From contig NZ_CADCXY010000004.1 of NCBI RefSeq assembly GCF_902806985.1, positions 124,001-188,000 on the forward strand: a stretch of 64,000 nt of DNA, written 5' to 3'. The position numbers were made by a program, and so were the translations under genes. This DNA is from Pseudidiomarina piscicola. GTDB taxonomy: Bacteria; Pseudomonadota; Gammaproteobacteria; Enterobacterales; Alteromonadaceae. Shown here in pieces: positions 28,183 through 38,565 of the stretch; positions within the stretch are counted from its first letter, which is position 1; each line of letters starts with the position of its first letter. The notes beneath the pieces are model-generated. The model was not told the DNA's origin, made no database searches, and was given only the letters and a program-made list of their open reading frames with translations.

Positions 28183-29420
28183 CCAAGCAGCAAGTAAATA
28201 AAGTTGTCCTCGCCTATTCAGGGGGATTAGACACCTCTGCCATCGTGCCGTGGCTCAAAGAAAACTATAACTGTGAAGTCGTCGCTTTCGTCGCGGATGT
28301 CGGGCAAGGCGCCGACGAACTTGCAGGCGTTGAAGAAAAAGCCATCGCTTCAGGCGCTAGCAGTTGCTATGTGGTCGATTTAAAAGCGCAGTTGGTAAAC
28401 GACGTTATTGTGCCGACCTTAAAAACCGGTGCCCTTTACGAGGGCCAATATCTGCTGGGCACCGCTGTGGCACGGCCAGTAATTGCCGCTGCACAGGTTG
28501 AAATAGCGCGCAAAGTTGGGGCCGATGCATTGGCGCATGGCTGTACCGGTAAAGGCAACGACCAAGTGCGCTTCGAAGCAGCATTTGCTGCCCTAGCACC
28601 TGACCTACAGGTGATTGCGCCTTGGCGTGAGTGGCACTTAACCAGCCGGCCTCAACTACTGGCCTACCTTGAAGAGCGAGGCATTCCATGTAGCGCTTCG
28701 ATCACCAAAATCTACAGTCGCGATGCCAACCTTTGGCATATTTCGACCGAAGGCGGCGAGCTTGAAGACCCGTGGAATGCGCCGAGCTCACAAGTCTGGT
28801 GTTGGACCACTGAGCCCGAGCAAGCACCGGACACTGCGGAACATTTGAGCTTAAGCTTTCACCAAGGCGAGTGGGTGGGCCTAAATGGTGAGGCCATAGA
28901 CCCCGTTTCAGCCATCGACACACTGAACCAAATTGCCGGCGCCCATGGCGTAGGTCGGCTCGATATGGTGGAAAACCGTTTAGTCGGCATGAAGTCTCGC
29001 GGCTGCTATGAGACCCCAGCTGGAGCCGTACTTTATGCGGCACTACAAGGTCTTGAGAGTTTGGTATTGGATCGTAGCAGCCAAGACTATCGCATTCGCT
29101 TAGGCCACGAATTTGCCCAGTTGCTTTACGATGGGCGCTGGTTCACGCCACTGCGCGAGGTGATGCAGGTCGCGGCTGAAAAATTAGCCGAGCCGCTCAC
29201 CGGCGAGGTGGTGCTGAAACTCTACAAAGGCCAGATAACCCTCACCCAAAAGCAATCGCCTAATAGCCTCTATTCAAGTGCTTTCGCGACCTTTGACGAA
29301 GACGACGTGTATCATCAGCACCATGCTGAAGGCTTTATTCGCTTGTACAGTTTAGCCTCACGCATTCGTGCGCTGCAGCAAGCCTCGGCAACTGACCCGC
29401 AAAGTGGAGGTACATCATGA
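28179..29420 (+). CDS. argG: Argininosuccinate synthase
   Basis: 413 residues. Joins citrulline and aspartate with ATP. The PP-loop [15 protein letters not shown] is at residues 13-27; the [15 protein letters not shown]-like stretch [15 protein letters not shown] and [16 protein letters not shown] near the C-terminus are family signatures. It overlaps argF and argHA by 4 bp each, consistent with coupled translation through the operon. Confidence 0.97.
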   Translation: MTKQQVNKVVLAYSGGLDTSAIVPWLKENYNCEVVAFVADVGQGADELAGVEEKAIASGASSCYVVDLKAQLVNDVIVPTLKTGALYEGQYLLGTAVARPVIAAAQVEIARKVGADALAHGCTGKGNDQVRFEAAFAALAPDLQVIAPWREWHLTSRPQLLAYLEERGIPCSASITKIYSRDANLWHISTEGGELEDPWNAPSSQVWCWTTEPEQAPDTAEHLSLSFHQGEWVGLNGEAIDPVSAIDTLNQIAGAHGVGRLDMVENRLVGMKSRGCYETPAGAVLYAALQGLESLVLDRSSQDYRIRLGHEFAQLLYDGRWFTPLREVMQVAAEKLAEPLTGEVVLKLYKGQITLTQKQSPNSLYSSAFATFDEDDVYHQHHAEGFIRLYSLASRIRALQQASATDPQSGGTS

Positions 29421-31258
29421 GTTTATGGGGCGGACGATTCAGTGAGCCAAGTGCCGCTGAATTCAAGAAATTTAACGATTCGCTCGCGTTTGACTACCAG
29501 CTTGCAGCTTACGAGCTGCAAGCATCCCAAGCGTGGGCGCAAGCCTTGGCTCAAGCCAAACTATTAAGCGACGCCGAGGCGCGACAGTTAAGCGAGGCAC
29601 TTACGGAGTTACAACAAGCCATTGCTGCTAACCCAGAGCTGCCGCTGCAAAGTGACGAAGAAGATATTCATAGCTGGGTTGAGGCACAGCTGATAGAAAA
29701 AATAGGTGCAACCGCGAAGCGGCTCCACACCGGCCGTAGCCGAAATGATCTGGTAGCTACCGACTTGCGGCTGCTCTGCAAGGCGCTAGGTCATCAGCTC
29801 ATCGATGCTAACTTGGCCGCTATTCAAGCGCTTATGCAGTTTGCCGAGCGTTACCAAGCGGCGCCCTTGCCAGGCTACACCCATCTGCAGCGAGCGCAGC
29901 CAATCATGGCCGGGCATTGGGCATTAGCCTATGTACAAATGCTGCAACGCGACGTGAGTCGACTTAAAGAGAGTTTGCAGCGCCTTGATGTTTGCCCGCT
30001 GGGCAGTGGTGCTTTAGCCGGCACCACAGCGCCAATTGACCGCCAGGCTTTGGCGCAGAATCTCGGTTTTCGCGATGCCTGTGAGAATAGCTTAGATGGG
30101 GTTTCTGACCGTGATTTTGCGCTCGACTTACTCCATTGTGCCAGCACTGGCATGCTGCATTTATCACGCCTGGCCGAAGACGTCGTATTCTATTGTTCCG
30201 GTGAATCGGGCTGCTTTGCCATGAGCGATCGTATTAGTAGTGGTTCATCACTCATGCCACAAAAAAAGAACCCAGATTTATTCGAGTTGCTGCGTGGTAA
30301 AACCGGTCGTGTCTTAGGGCATCAACAGGCATTACAGATCACCTTAAAAGGTTTGCCTTTAGCGTATAACAAAGATCTACAAGAAGACAAAGAAGGCCTA
30401 TTTGATGCGCTGCATACTTATCTGCAATGCCTACAAATGCTTTCTTTTGCGATGCCCGAGTTAAGTGTTAATACAACTCATGCGGCGCAACAGGCGACGC
30501 TCGGCTACAGCAATGCCACCGAGCTTGCCGACTACTTAGTTGGTAAAGGTATGCCCTTTCGTGATGCACATCACGTGACCGGGGCTGTCGTGCTTTACGC
30601 ACAACAACAAAAGCAACCTCTGGAATCATTAACTTTAGCGGAATTTACTGAATTTTCTGAGGTTATCGACGATGATGTCTACCAAGTTCTTGAGCTAGAC
30701 TATGGCATGCATCAACGGGCGGCCCTCGGTGGTACGGCGCCTGCGGCGGTGAAATTGGCGTTGAAACACGCCAACGACTGGCTACATGCCGCTGAAGCTG
30801 CGAGCAAGCACGTGCGTCAAGCGCGGCTAAGTGACGCGGATAAAATTTGCGACTTAATCGCCTATTGGGCCCACCAAGGAGAGAATTTGCCCCGCGATAA
30901 AGCCGATGTTCTACAAGCGATTCAAAGCTTTGCTGTGGCCGAATTAGACGGTGAAGTGGTGGGTTGTGCGGCGCTTTATGTCTATAGCACTGGCTTGGCC
31001 GAGATCCGGAGTCTTGGCTTGTTTCCGCAAGCTCAAGGGAAAGGGTTAGGCGCAGAGTTGGTCGCGTTACTGTTGTGGCGGGCACGCGAGTTAGGCATTC
31101 GCCGTACCATTGTACTGACGCGGGTTCCGGAGTTCTTCACCAAGCTTAACTTCCGCCTTACAGTGAAAGAGAAGCTACCAGAAAAAGTCATGAAAGACTG
31201 TGAACTCTGCCCCCGCAGACACAACTGTGATGAAACTGCGCTAGAGTACCTACTCTAA
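29417..31258 (+). CDS. argHA: Argininosuccinate lyase fused to N-acetylglutamate synthase
   Basis: 613 residues: an argininosuccinate lyase (about 1-460) plus a C-terminal GNAT domain (about 470-600). The lyase signature [12 protein letters not shown] lies near residue 280, and [15 protein letters not shown] carries active-site residues. In the GNAT part [18 protein letters not shown] is the acetyl-CoA loop, and a [10 protein letters not shown] cysteine cluster ends the protein. The fusion, known from Moritella, Vibrio and Alteromonas relatives, supplies both the first committed and the last step of arginine synthesis; no separate argA is seen here. It overlaps convergent metJ by 9 bp. Confidence 0.95.
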   Translation: MSLWGGRFSEPSAAEFKKFNDSLAFDYQLAAYELQASQAWAQALAQAKLLSDAEARQLSEALTELQQAIAANPELPLQSDEEDIHSWVEAQLIEKIGATAKRLHTGRSRNDLVATDLRLLCKALGHQLIDANLAAIQALMQFAERYQAAPLPGYTHLQRAQPIMAGHWALAYVQMLQRDVSRLKESLQRLDVCPLGSGALAGTTAPIDRQALAQNLGFRDACENSLDGVSDRDFALDLLHCASTGMLHLSRLAEDVVFYCSGESGCFAMSDRISSGSSLMPQKKNPDLFELLRGKTGRVLGHQQALQITLKGLPLAYNKDLQEDKEGLFDALHTYLQCLQMLSFAMPELSVNTTHAAQQATLGYSNATELADYLVGKGMPFRDAHHVTGAVVLYAQQQKQPLESLTLAEFTEFSEVIDDDVYQVLELDYGMHQRAALGGTAPAAVKLALKHANDWLHAAEAASKHVRQARLSDADKICDLIAYWAHQGENLPRDKADVLQAIQSFAVAELDGEVVGCAALYVYSTGLAEIRSLGLFPQAQGKGLGAELVALLLWRARELGIRRTIVLTRVPEFFTKLNFRLTVKEKLPEKVMKDCELCPRRHNCDETALEYLL

Positions 31259-31582
31259 CTCTTCATCGAGCTCTTCGTCGGTGGGTATCGGTAAGCCACG
31301 ACGTTCCAGCTCGGCTCTGACATCAGCTGGCACCTTATGCGGATTGTCTTTACGTAAGTCTTCATCGGTCGGTAGTGGTTGACCGGTGAAGGCATGTAAA
31401 AATGCTTCGCATAGCAGCTCACTATTGGTGGCATGACGCAGGTTCTTAATCTGCCGACGGGTACGCTCGTCGGTAAGAACTTTAAGCACTTTGGTGGGAA
31501 TCGATACAGTGATTTTTTTCACCTGTTCGCTTTTCTTACCATGCTCTACATAAGGGTAAATGTACTTCCCATCCCATTCCAT
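31250..31582 (-). CDS. metJ: Methionine repressor MetJ
   Basis: 110 residues, ribbon-helix-helix repressor using S-adenosylmethionine as corepressor. [19 protein letters not shown] and the [30 protein letters not shown] core are nearly those of E. coli MetJ. The ATG giving [11 protein letters not shown] is chosen (GGAAGG upstream, E. coli MAEWSGEYISPY). The C-terminal 30 residues differ from E. coli and are acidic. It is divergent from metL, as in the E. coli metJ-metBL arrangement, but metB is absent. Confidence 0.96.
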   Translation of the reverse strand: MEWDGKYIYPYVEHGKKSEQVKKITVSIPTKVLKVLTDERTRRQIKNLRHATNSELLCEAFLHAFTGQPLPTDEDLRKDNPHKVPADVRAELERRGLPIPTDEELDEELE

Positions 31583-31621
31583 ACTGCACCTTCCACTGAA
31601 TAACCCCACTTAATGAGATGA

Positions 31622-31649
31622 ATTGTACAATGGTCTGCGGTACAGTCAA
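31622..31649 (-). promoter_or_regulatory. metJ promoter
   Basis: On the minus strand TTGACT (31649-31644), 16 nt and TACAAT (31627-31622), 40 bp before the metJ start. Confidence 0.65.
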
Positions 31650-31653
31650 CTTT

Positions 31654-31677
31654 ATACGCTTAGCTGTCTATACGGCC
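31654..31677. promoter_or_regulatory. Candidate tandem met boxes
   Basis: Three contiguous 8-mers read on the minus strand as GGCCGTAT, AGACAGCT and AAGCGTAT. They match AGACGTCT at 5, 6 and 5 of 8 positions, a usual degree for MetJ arrays. They lie between the metJ and metL promoters. Confidence 0.45.
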
Positions 31678-31728
31678 TTTTTTCATGGCGCTTACAGTCG
31701 AGTGCTTTATTGCTAAGCCATGGGTACG

Positions 31729-31734
31729 TATAAT
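31729..31734 (+). promoter_or_regulatory. -10 element of metL promoter
   Basis: Perfect TATAAT 36 bp before the metL ATG. A TTTATT 17 nt upstream is a poor -35, which would fit an activated or weak promoter. Confidence 0.5.
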
Positions 31735-31769
31735 CAGGGTTCACTCGTTAACAAGAGCGCACACGCATC

Positions 31770-34223
31770 ATGAAGGTTGAGGTTTCCGACGCACAAATTC
31801 AGACCGTCGCAGAGCAGGTTCAAGTGCATAAGTTTGGCGGCAGCAGCCTTGCCGATGCTTATTCCTACCGCCGTGTCGCGCGCATCGTCACTGAGTACGC
31901 TGGGGCAAGCGACTTGGTGGTTGTGTCAGCTGCTGGCGATACCACTAACCGTATTCTAGCCATCCTCGATGCGAAAAAAAGCGGTGACGCTGACGGTGAT
32001 TATGGCGTTGCCGAGGTACTTCTTAAACAGCTCGAGCGCTACCAACAAGGGCTCATCAAAGAGCTTCTCAGCGGTACACACCAACAACAGCTGCTAACCA
32101 CCTCAATGGTCGACTTTGAACGTTGGTGGGACTGGCTAGCAGGTGCTGAAGAGATCGACAACCGCGCTGAATTGCTGTCCTATGGCGAGCTTTGGTCGGC
32201 ACGGTTACTGGCGGCCTTGCTGAAACAACAAGGAACCCTTGCCGATGCCATCGATGCTCGCAGCTTTTTAGTCGCTGACGATGCGCCAGAACCCTTTATT
32301 CGTGTTGCGGAGTCACGAAGCGGACTGTTAAACCGTATCGCGGCCCATGCTGGTACCCGATTCGTGGTAACCGGCTTTATTTGTGCTGATGCCTCCGGTC
32401 GCTCACTGATTTTGGGCCGCAATGGTAGTGATTATTCAGCCACGTTGATCGGCAGCTTAATCGATTCGAAGCAAGTGACCATATGGAAAGACGTTGCCGG
32501 GGTTTATTCTGCCGACCCGCGTAAAGTCGAACGCGTCGTCAACTTGCCGATTTTAGACTGGCGCGAGGCCGAAGAACTTGCTCGCCTTGGCAGCCCAGTG
32601 CTGCACCCCCGAACCTTTCAACCCGTAAACCGCGAGCGCATGGTTATTGCGGTGCGTTCAAGTTTGAAAGTCGAAAATCAACAAACCCGAATAGGTTTAT
32701 ACGAAGATGCCGAGCCCGCGGGCAAAGTACTTACAGCTCTGTCTGAAGTGGTGCTGTTTCGTGTCGACTTACGCGATGCAAAACTTATTCAGGCTTTCGA
32801 AGATCTTGAGTTAACTCCGCTTATTAGCTGGAACGAACTGCAGCAACAGCACGCCTACTATGCGTACCACCAAAACCACTTAGATTATATGGAGCGCTGG
32901 TTAGCCTCGGTTGATAGCAAACAAAGTGCCTGCAAATTAACCGGCTACGCTATGTTGGCTCTGGTTGGTAACCGCATTCAAGAAACCGACGAATATACCT
33001 TATTTAAACAACAAACCAGTGAGCAAGCGTTGCGCCGACTGGCGTTAACACCCGACAATAGCGCGGTTGTTGCGGTGCTCGAACAAAAGCTCGACGACCG
33101 GCTACTCAATCGCATTCATAGTCAGTTGTTTAATCACCGGCGCAGTCTTGGTGTGTTGGTGGTGGGCCGCGGTAACATTGGCAGTGCTTGGTTGAGCCTG
33201 TTTCACCGTTTACGCGAGCGAATTAACGAACAAATGGACGTTCGCATTATTGGGGTGCTTAATTCGACACAAATGTGGCTCGACTACAACGGTCTAGATA
33301 TTGCTGACTGGCAAGACAGCTTTGCCCGCCTTGCCCGGCCTTATGAGATGAGCCAATTGATTCCCGAACTGCCCAATGCGCCTTACGATGAACTGGTGAT
33401 GCTCGACCTGACTGACGCAACGCCAGTGGCGCAACTCTACCCCAGCTTTTTTGCTAACGGCTTACACATTATTAGTGCCAACAAACGCGCCGGCGCATCC
33501 CATGAAAGTCAATACAACGAAATTCGTACGATTCAACAAGAATACCAACGTGAGTGGTACTACAATACCACCGTGGGGGCTGGCTTACCGCTGAATTATG
33601 CACTTAGCGACCTTCGCAATTCAGGCGACCGAATTCAAAGCATTTCAGGTATTTTTTCAGGCACAATGTCGTGGCTGTTCGAAAACTTCAATGCTGACGT
33701 TAAGTTCAGTGATTTGGTTCGTGAAGCCAAGGCACAAGGACTCAGCGAGCCCGATCCGCGGGAAGACTTATCGTGCCAAGACATTATTCGTAAATTGTTA
33801 ATTTTGGCGCGCGAAATCGGCCTACAACTCGACTGGAAAGACATTGATGTCGACAGCCTGCTACCCGACTACTTAGCCGACATACCCCTCGACGAATTTA
33901 TGCAGCGTTTACCAGAGCTCGACAACGCCATGCAGGACCTTTACCTAGATGCACAAAAAAATGGTCAGGTTCCGCGCCTGTTAGCCAGCTTTGCCGTTCA
34001 GGACAACGAAAAGGTGCGAGCTCGCGTCGGCATTGAGTACATTCCAGCAGGCGATATGCTTGCAAACCTTATCCCAGGCGAGAATATCTTTGTTATTTAC
34101 ACCGATTGGTATCACGAGATGCCGTTGGTTATAAGCGGGCCTGGAGCTGGTAAAGAAGTCACCGCAGGCGGCATACAGTCTGATTTAAATCAACTGCTCA
34201 GCCGCCTGGCCGACCATCGCTAG
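31770..34223 (+). CDS. metL: Bifunctional aspartokinase/homoserine dehydrogenase, MetL type
   Basis: 817 residues (E. coli MetL 810). The N-terminal aspartokinase (about 1-300: HKFGGSSLAD, LGRNGSDYSATLIG) is followed by a degenerate regulatory region (about 310-450) and a homoserine dehydrogenase (about 460-817: VVGRGNIGSAWL, ANKRAGASHESQY, and TTVGAGLPLNYALSDLRNSGD). MetL rather than ThrA is inferred from the divergent metJ and the lack of clear ACT motifs. It makes homoserine for methionine and threonine. The ribosome site before ATG 31770 is weak. Confidence 0.92.
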   Translation: MKVEVSDAQIQTVAEQVQVHKFGGSSLADAYSYRRVARIVTEYAGASDLVVVSAAGDTTNRILAILDAKKSGDADGDYGVAEVLLKQLERYQQGLIKELLSGTHQQQLLTTSMVDFERWWDWLAGAEEIDNRAELLSYGELWSARLLAALLKQQGTLADAIDARSFLVADDAPEPFIRVAESRSGLLNRIAAHAGTRFVVTGFICADASGRSLILGRNGSDYSATLIGSLIDSKQVTIWKDVAGVYSADPRKVERVVNLPILDWREAEELARLGSPVLHPRTFQPVNRERMVIAVRSSLKVENQQTRIGLYEDAEPAGKVLTALSEVVLFRVDLRDAKLIQAFEDLELTPLISWNELQQQHAYYAYHQNHLDYMERWLASVDSKQSACKLTGYAMLALVGNRIQETDEYTLFKQQTSEQALRRLALTPDNSAVVAVLEQKLDDRLLNRIHSQLFNHRRSLGVLVVGRGNIGSAWLSLFHRLRERINEQMDVRIIGVLNSTQMWLDYNGLDIADWQDSFARLARPYEMSQLIPELPNAPYDELVMLDLTDATPVAQLYPSFFANGLHIISANKRAGASHESQYNEIRTIQQEYQREWYYNTTVGAGLPLNYALSDLRNSGDRIQSISGIFSGTMSWLFENFNADVKFSDLVREAKAQGLSEPDPREDLSCQDIIRKLLILAREIGLQLDWKDIDVDSLLPDYLADIPLDEFMQRLPELDNAMQDLYLDAQKNGQVPRLLASFAVQDNEKVRARVGIEYIPAGDMLANLIPGENIFVIYTDWYHEMPLVISGPGAGKEVTAGGIQSDLNQLLSRLADHR

Positions 34224-34227
34224 ACAG

Positions 34228-36696
34228 TTAAAAAATAGACTCGTCGTCACCGAATACGGTCGGTGACGATTTCGTATCAACATACTCCGTTGGGGCGCTA
34301 CCGGGAATGAAATATTCAAACCTGGTGGTGTAGTCATTGGCCCGACTTAATTTGCCGGTCGCCAAGTCGATGCGAGCCGACACCAGCCCAGGTGGTACAT
34401 CGAATGGGTCAGAGGCCACATCTTCAACAGCCGTTTCCATAAAATCAATCCACATCGGCAAGGCCGTTTTTGCCCCCGCCTCAGTGCCTGAAATAGGCTG
34501 TTCGTTGCTGCTTAAATTACTGTTCATGGTCGTGCGCCCTAAGGCGTTTTCCAAATTATCAAAGCCCACCCAGCCGGTGGTGACCAGTCCCGTCACAAAG
34601 CCGGAAAACCAGGTGTCTTTAACATCGTTGGTGGTACCGGTTTTACCAGCGATGTTGCGCCCAGCATGATCACTAATCGCCTCAGAGCGTTGAATTCGCC
34701 ACGCGGTTCCGTTCCAACCAGTTTTGTGGGCCCAACTGCCACCGCCCCAAACCGCTGAATTCATCGCCTGGGTCACCAAAAATGCATTCTGTTCGGTAAT
34801 CACCTGGGGCGCGGCAACAACGTCGCGCTGCGCAGGTTCACACTCAACACAGGCAACTTTAGGTCGCGCCTGATAAATGACTTCAGCGTCGCTAGCTTCA
34901 ATGCGTTCAATAAAATAAGGCTCGACTAAGTAGCCACCATTGGCAAACACCGCATAGCCGCGTGCAACCTCCAAAGGTGTCATCGATGCAGAGCCTAACG
35001 AAAGCGATTCATTGCGAGGTAGCTCATCATAATCAAAGCCAAATTTTGTTAGGTAATCGACCACGGTGTTGACCCCCATGGCACGTAACAAGCGCACCGA
35101 GACAACGTTTTTCGACTTGGCCAAGGCTTGGCGTACGCGAATGGGCCCTTCGTACACATCGGGTGAGTTGCGTGGTCGCCATGCGACGCCCGTACCTGGG
35201 TTCCATTGGTTAATAGGGGCATCATTCACCAGCGTCGCTAAGGTAAAGCCATTTTCTAGGGCGGCCGAGTAAATAAAGGGTTTGATATTCGAGCCAACCT
35301 GACGTTCGGCCTGAATAGCTCTGTTGTACTGACTCACCGCAAAACTATAACCACCCACTGCAGCCGCTATACCACCGTCATTTGGACGCAATGCGACGAT
35401 TGCAGCGCTTGGCTCTGGAATTTGTGCTAAACGCCAACCGCTGTCGACAGCACGCACGCGTATGACGCTGCCGGCACGCAACACCTCAGATATTTTTTCC
35501 GGTGCTTGCCCTTGCCGCTCACGGTTTATGTAAGGCCGCGCCCAAGCCACGTTGGCCCAGCTCAATTTTTGTTGTGCACCATCGGCCAACAGAATAACCG
35601 CTTCTTGCTGCGCGTCGGCTACTTCAAGTACCACCGCGGGACGAGTCAAACCTATCGTTTGGAATTCCTGCAACTGTTCTAACAGCACTTCACGAGCCGG
35701 CGCGGTGCTTTCACCGGCATCCCATAATTGAGCTTCGACTCCCCGATAACCATGACGCTCATCATAGCTATGCAAATTATGTTGCACCGCACGTTGCGCT
35801 GCCCTTTGCTGCTTTGCGCTAGCCGTTGTGTAAACCTTTAAACCGCTACTATAGGCGGTTTCCTCACCGTAACGAGCCACCATTTCAGCCCGAACCATTT
35901 CGGCTAAATAGGGTGCGCTCATCGTCACCTCCGCGCCGTGCAAGCGCGTACGAATAGGCGTGGCAAGAGCGCTTTGGTACTGCTGTTCAGTAATTTTGTC
36001 TTCAGCCAACATACGCCCAAGAACCACAGCTCTGCGTTCACGGGCTCGAGTTGGGTTCGAAATTGGGTTCATTGTTGACGGCGCCTTAGGTAAGCCGGCG
36101 ATCATTGCCATTTCGGCTAAAGTTAGGTCTTGCAGATCTTTACCATAATACACTTGGGCGGCAGCGCCGATACCATGAGCACGGTGACCAAAGGTAATTT
36201 TGTTTAGGTAAAGTTCTAGAATCTCATTTTTTTCGAGCTGACTCTCAATATGTAGTGAGATAAAAGCTTCTTTAATTTTTCGGGTCCAGGTTTGCTCAAA
36301 AGTTAAGTAGAAGTTACGTGCTAACTGTTGAGTTATTGTACTACCGCCGCCCTGGATTTCACCCGTCACTAAAATTTGAAAAAACGCGCGGGCAACACCA
36401 ATCGGGTCGATACCAACATGGCTATAAAAGCGCTGGTCTTCGGTTGCCAAGAAGGCGTCTATCAAGGGCTGTGGTACATCTTCAAGCTTGACCGGAATAC
36501 GCCGCACTTCACCAAATTGGGCGAACATCTCGCCGTCGGACGAATACACCTGCATGGGGGTTTGTAGGCGTACATCTCGCAACTCTGCGACACTAGGGAG
36601 TTCATCTTTGTAATACAAATACATACCGCCGACGCTTAAGCTTCCCAGAGCAAAAACGGCTAAAACGCTATACAGTATCCATTTTAAAACTTTCAC
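34228..36696 (-). CDS. mrcA: Penicillin-binding protein 1A
   Basis: 822-residue class A PBP making septal and lateral peptidoglycan. One N-terminal membrane helix (about 7-28), a GT51 glycosyltransferase with catalytic Glu86 in TEDQRFYSH, an OB-like insertion domain (about 300-400), and a transpeptidase with the Ser of VGSNIKPF, the SxN region and KTGTTND. A tail of about 100 residues follows. It is convergent with metL (4-bp gap) and divergent from pilM, as in E. coli and Pseudomonas. Confidence 0.96.
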   Translation of the reverse strand: MKVLKWILYSVLAVFALGSLSVGGMYLYYKDELPSVAELRDVRLQTPMQVYSSDGEMFAQFGEVRRIPVKLEDVPQPLIDAFLATEDQRFYSHVGIDPIGVARAFFQILVTGEIQGGGSTITQQLARNFYLTFEQTWTRKIKEAFISLHIESQLEKNEILELYLNKITFGHRAHGIGAAAQVYYGKDLQDLTLAEMAMIAGLPKAPSTMNPISNPTRARERRAVVLGRMLAEDKITEQQYQSALATPIRTRLHGAEVTMSAPYLAEMVRAEMVARYGEETAYSSGLKVYTTASAKQQRAAQRAVQHNLHSYDERHGYRGVEAQLWDAGESTAPAREVLLEQLQEFQTIGLTRPAVVLEVADAQQEAVILLADGAQQKLSWANVAWARPYINRERQGQAPEKISEVLRAGSVIRVRAVDSGWRLAQIPEPSAAIVALRPNDGGIAAAVGGYSFAVSQYNRAIQAERQVGSNIKPFIYSAALENGFTLATLVNDAPINQWNPGTGVAWRPRNSPDVYEGPIRVRQALAKSKNVVSVRLLRAMGVNTVVDYLTKFGFDYDELPRNESLSLGSASMTPLEVARGYAVFANGGYLVEPYFIERIEASDAEVIYQARPKVACVECEPAQRDVVAAPQVITEQNAFLVTQAMNSAVWGGGSWAHKTGWNGTAWRIQRSEAISDHAGRNIAGKTGTTNDVKDTWFSGFVTGLVTTGWVGFDNLENALGRTTMNSNLSSNEQPISGTEAGAKTALPMWIDFMETAVEDVASDPFDVPPGLVSARIDLATGKLSRANDYTTRFEYFIPGSAPTEYVDTKSSPTVFGDDESIF
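34244..34269 (+). terminator. Terminator-like hairpin of metL inside mrcA 3' end
   Basis: 10-bp stem TCGTCACCGA / TCGGTGACGA with a 6-nt loop, followed by TTTC, starting 20 bp after the metL stop and lying within the last codons of convergent mrcA. Confidence 0.5.
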
Positions 36697-36919
36697 AAAA
36701 TTTATCCTTTAGTTGGATCTGGTGCTATCTTGTAAATAAATAGTTTAATAGTTGCCATCATTGAGCACATATTATAGAAAGATAAGGAAAGATTCCTACG
36801 CATGCTATAAAAACTGCTATGCTCTTTACGTGAATCTTACATTTCTGTCGCTCGTAACAAATGGCAAACTACATAACAATGAATCATAAGCCATTTACAC
36901 ATCCCATCGGGAGAACATT

Positions 36920-37990
36920 ATGGGACTGTTTGGTCTAGGTAAAAAACCTGGTCTAGGCATCGATATCGGTACAGATGCGATCAAAGCTGTAGAAATTGTA
37001 TCACAAGGCGACACTTATGAGATTACACGTGTTGCTGAGACACAATTGATGCAGAATCTCATCACCGACGATGAAGTCACAGACATTGGAAAACTATCCA
37101 AATCACTCAAGCAAACCAAAAGGGGCTTGGGCACGCGAGCTATTGATGTCGTTAGCTCGGTTTCAGGAAGCCAAGCGATTTCTAAACAATTGGCTATGTC
37201 TCTCGATCTCGACGACGAGGCCATTGCCGAAAAAATCGAAATGGAAGCTGAAGCATTAATTCCCTTTCCCCTTGCTGAAGTGCGCTACGATTTTGAAAGC
37301 TTAGGTGAGCATCCAACCATGCCCGGGCAACAGCGTGTGATTGTTACCGCAACCCGCACTGTAAGTGTCGACACGCGGGTGCAAGCACTCGAAGAAGCAG
37401 GTTTTAAAGTACGTATTATGGATGTCGATAACCAAGCCATTCTAAGGGCCTGCGACCATGTCATGCCGCATTTGTATCCCGACTTATATGACAATAAGTT
37501 ACCTTTGCTAGTGCTTGATATTAGCAGTGCTGCGGTACAAACCATTGTGATTGGCCATGGTGAAGTCATGTTCACTCGCTATCAAAGTGGTGGGCTTAAT
37601 CAACTTTTTAAAGCCCTCGATAACGACGGCGAGATAGACCACGGCGAATTATTTGCCAAACTTAGAGCTGAAGAAGACAACGACTTTTCACCGTTAGTCA
37701 TTCAAGACTTTCTTGGTAACCTGTGGGCCAAGGTCAGCCGAGGTATCCAAATTTACCGTAGCAATGCCATCAAAAAGGACTTTGCTGGGGTGATACTGAT
37801 CAATAGCGGAGCCATGCTGCCGATGATCGCGGAAAATATTCGCGAGCAGGCAGAATACCCAGTTATCTGTCTCAATCCGTTTGAGCACTTCCCGCTGCCC
37901 AGTAAATACCAACATTTACAATCTCATGGGCCTCGCTTCGTTGAGGCTCTGGGGTTAGCGTTAAGGAGCTTTACCCCATGGCACACGTAA
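36920..37990 (+). CDS. pilM: Type IV pilus inner-membrane platform protein PilM
   Basis: 356 residues, actin-like cytoplasmic protein that binds the N-terminal tail of PilN and connects the pilus alignment complex to the motor. GLGIDIGTDAIKAVEI (about residues 11-26) is the nucleotide-binding phosphate-1 loop, and the SHS2-like segment and VLDISSAAVQTIVI follow. It starts the pilMNOPQ operon; the gap to divergent mrcA (about 220 bp) contains the promoters. It overlaps pilN by 13 bp. Confidence 0.96.
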   Translation: MGLFGLGKKPGLGIDIGTDAIKAVEIVSQGDTYEITRVAETQLMQNLITDDEVTDIGKLSKSLKQTKRGLGTRAIDVVSSVSGSQAISKQLAMSLDLDDEAIAEKIEMEAEALIPFPLAEVRYDFESLGEHPTMPGQQRVIVTATRTVSVDTRVQALEEAGFKVRIMDVDNQAILRACDHVMPHLYPDLYDNKLPLLVLDISSAAVQTIVIGHGEVMFTRYQSGGLNQLFKALDNDGEIDHGELFAKLRAEEDNDFSPLVIQDFLGNLWAKVSRGIQIYRSNAIKKDFAGVILINSGAMLPMIAENIREQAEYPVICLNPFEHFPLPSKYQHLQSHGPRFVEALGLALRSFTPWHT

Positions 37991-38565
37991 ACTTGCTCCC
38001 TTGGCGTGAGCTTGCACGCCAACGCGCAAAACAAAAGTTCGGTATTCAAGCATTCGTAGCGCTGCTTATTGCTGCTCTGCTAATCTTTATTGCTTACACA
38101 GTCATTCAGGATCACCAACAGAAACAGCGTTCGCGAAATCAATTCTTGTCATCGCAAATTGCTGTTTTAGACGCTCAGATTGTTGAAATTCAAGAAATAA
38201 ACAAGAAAAAAGACTTTATTGTTAATCGTATGAAGTTGATTCAGTCGTTGCACCGCGACCGCAATACTGCGATCCAGATGTTGAACGAGCTATCCAAGCG
38301 AACCCCTGATGGCGTGCATATCGTCAGTATGGAAAAGCGTGGTGACCGTCTAAGCCTAAGGGGCCGTAGTGTGTCGAATAACCGCGTCTCCGAATTCTTA
38401 CGCGCTATCACTGATTCGACAATTTTTGACAATCCATCGTTACGTGAGATTTCATCGGACACCGAAAACGTTGAAGGCCCGACACGATACAATGCGTTTT
38501 CGTTAAGTTTGACACTAGCTAAACCCAACGATAAAGCTCCTGCTGATCAGGAGGATGGCTCATGA
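37978..38565 (+). CDS. pilN: Type IV pilus protein PilN
   Basis: 195 residues. The short N-terminal cytoplasmic motif VNLLPWRELAR docks into PilM. One membrane helix (about 24-44), a coiled coil (about 50-90), and a periplasmic ferredoxin-like domain follow. It pairs with PilO in the inner membrane alignment complex. It overlaps pilM by 13 bp and pilO by 4 bp. Confidence 0.95.
   Translation: MAHVNLLPWRELARQRAKQKFGIQAFVALLIAALLIFIAYTVIQDHQQKQRSRNQFLSSQIAVLDAQIVEIQEINKKKDFIVNRMKLIQSLHRDRNTAIQMLNELSKRTPDGVHIVSMEKRGDRLSLRGRSVSNNRVSEFLRAITDSTIFDNPSLREISSDTENVEGPTRYNAFSLSLTLAKPNDKAPADQEDGS

Noticed and set aside
30663-31085. 140-aa minus-strand reading frame inside argHA
   Set aside because: Antisense shadow of the GNAT part; Arg/His/Pro-rich and no start signal.
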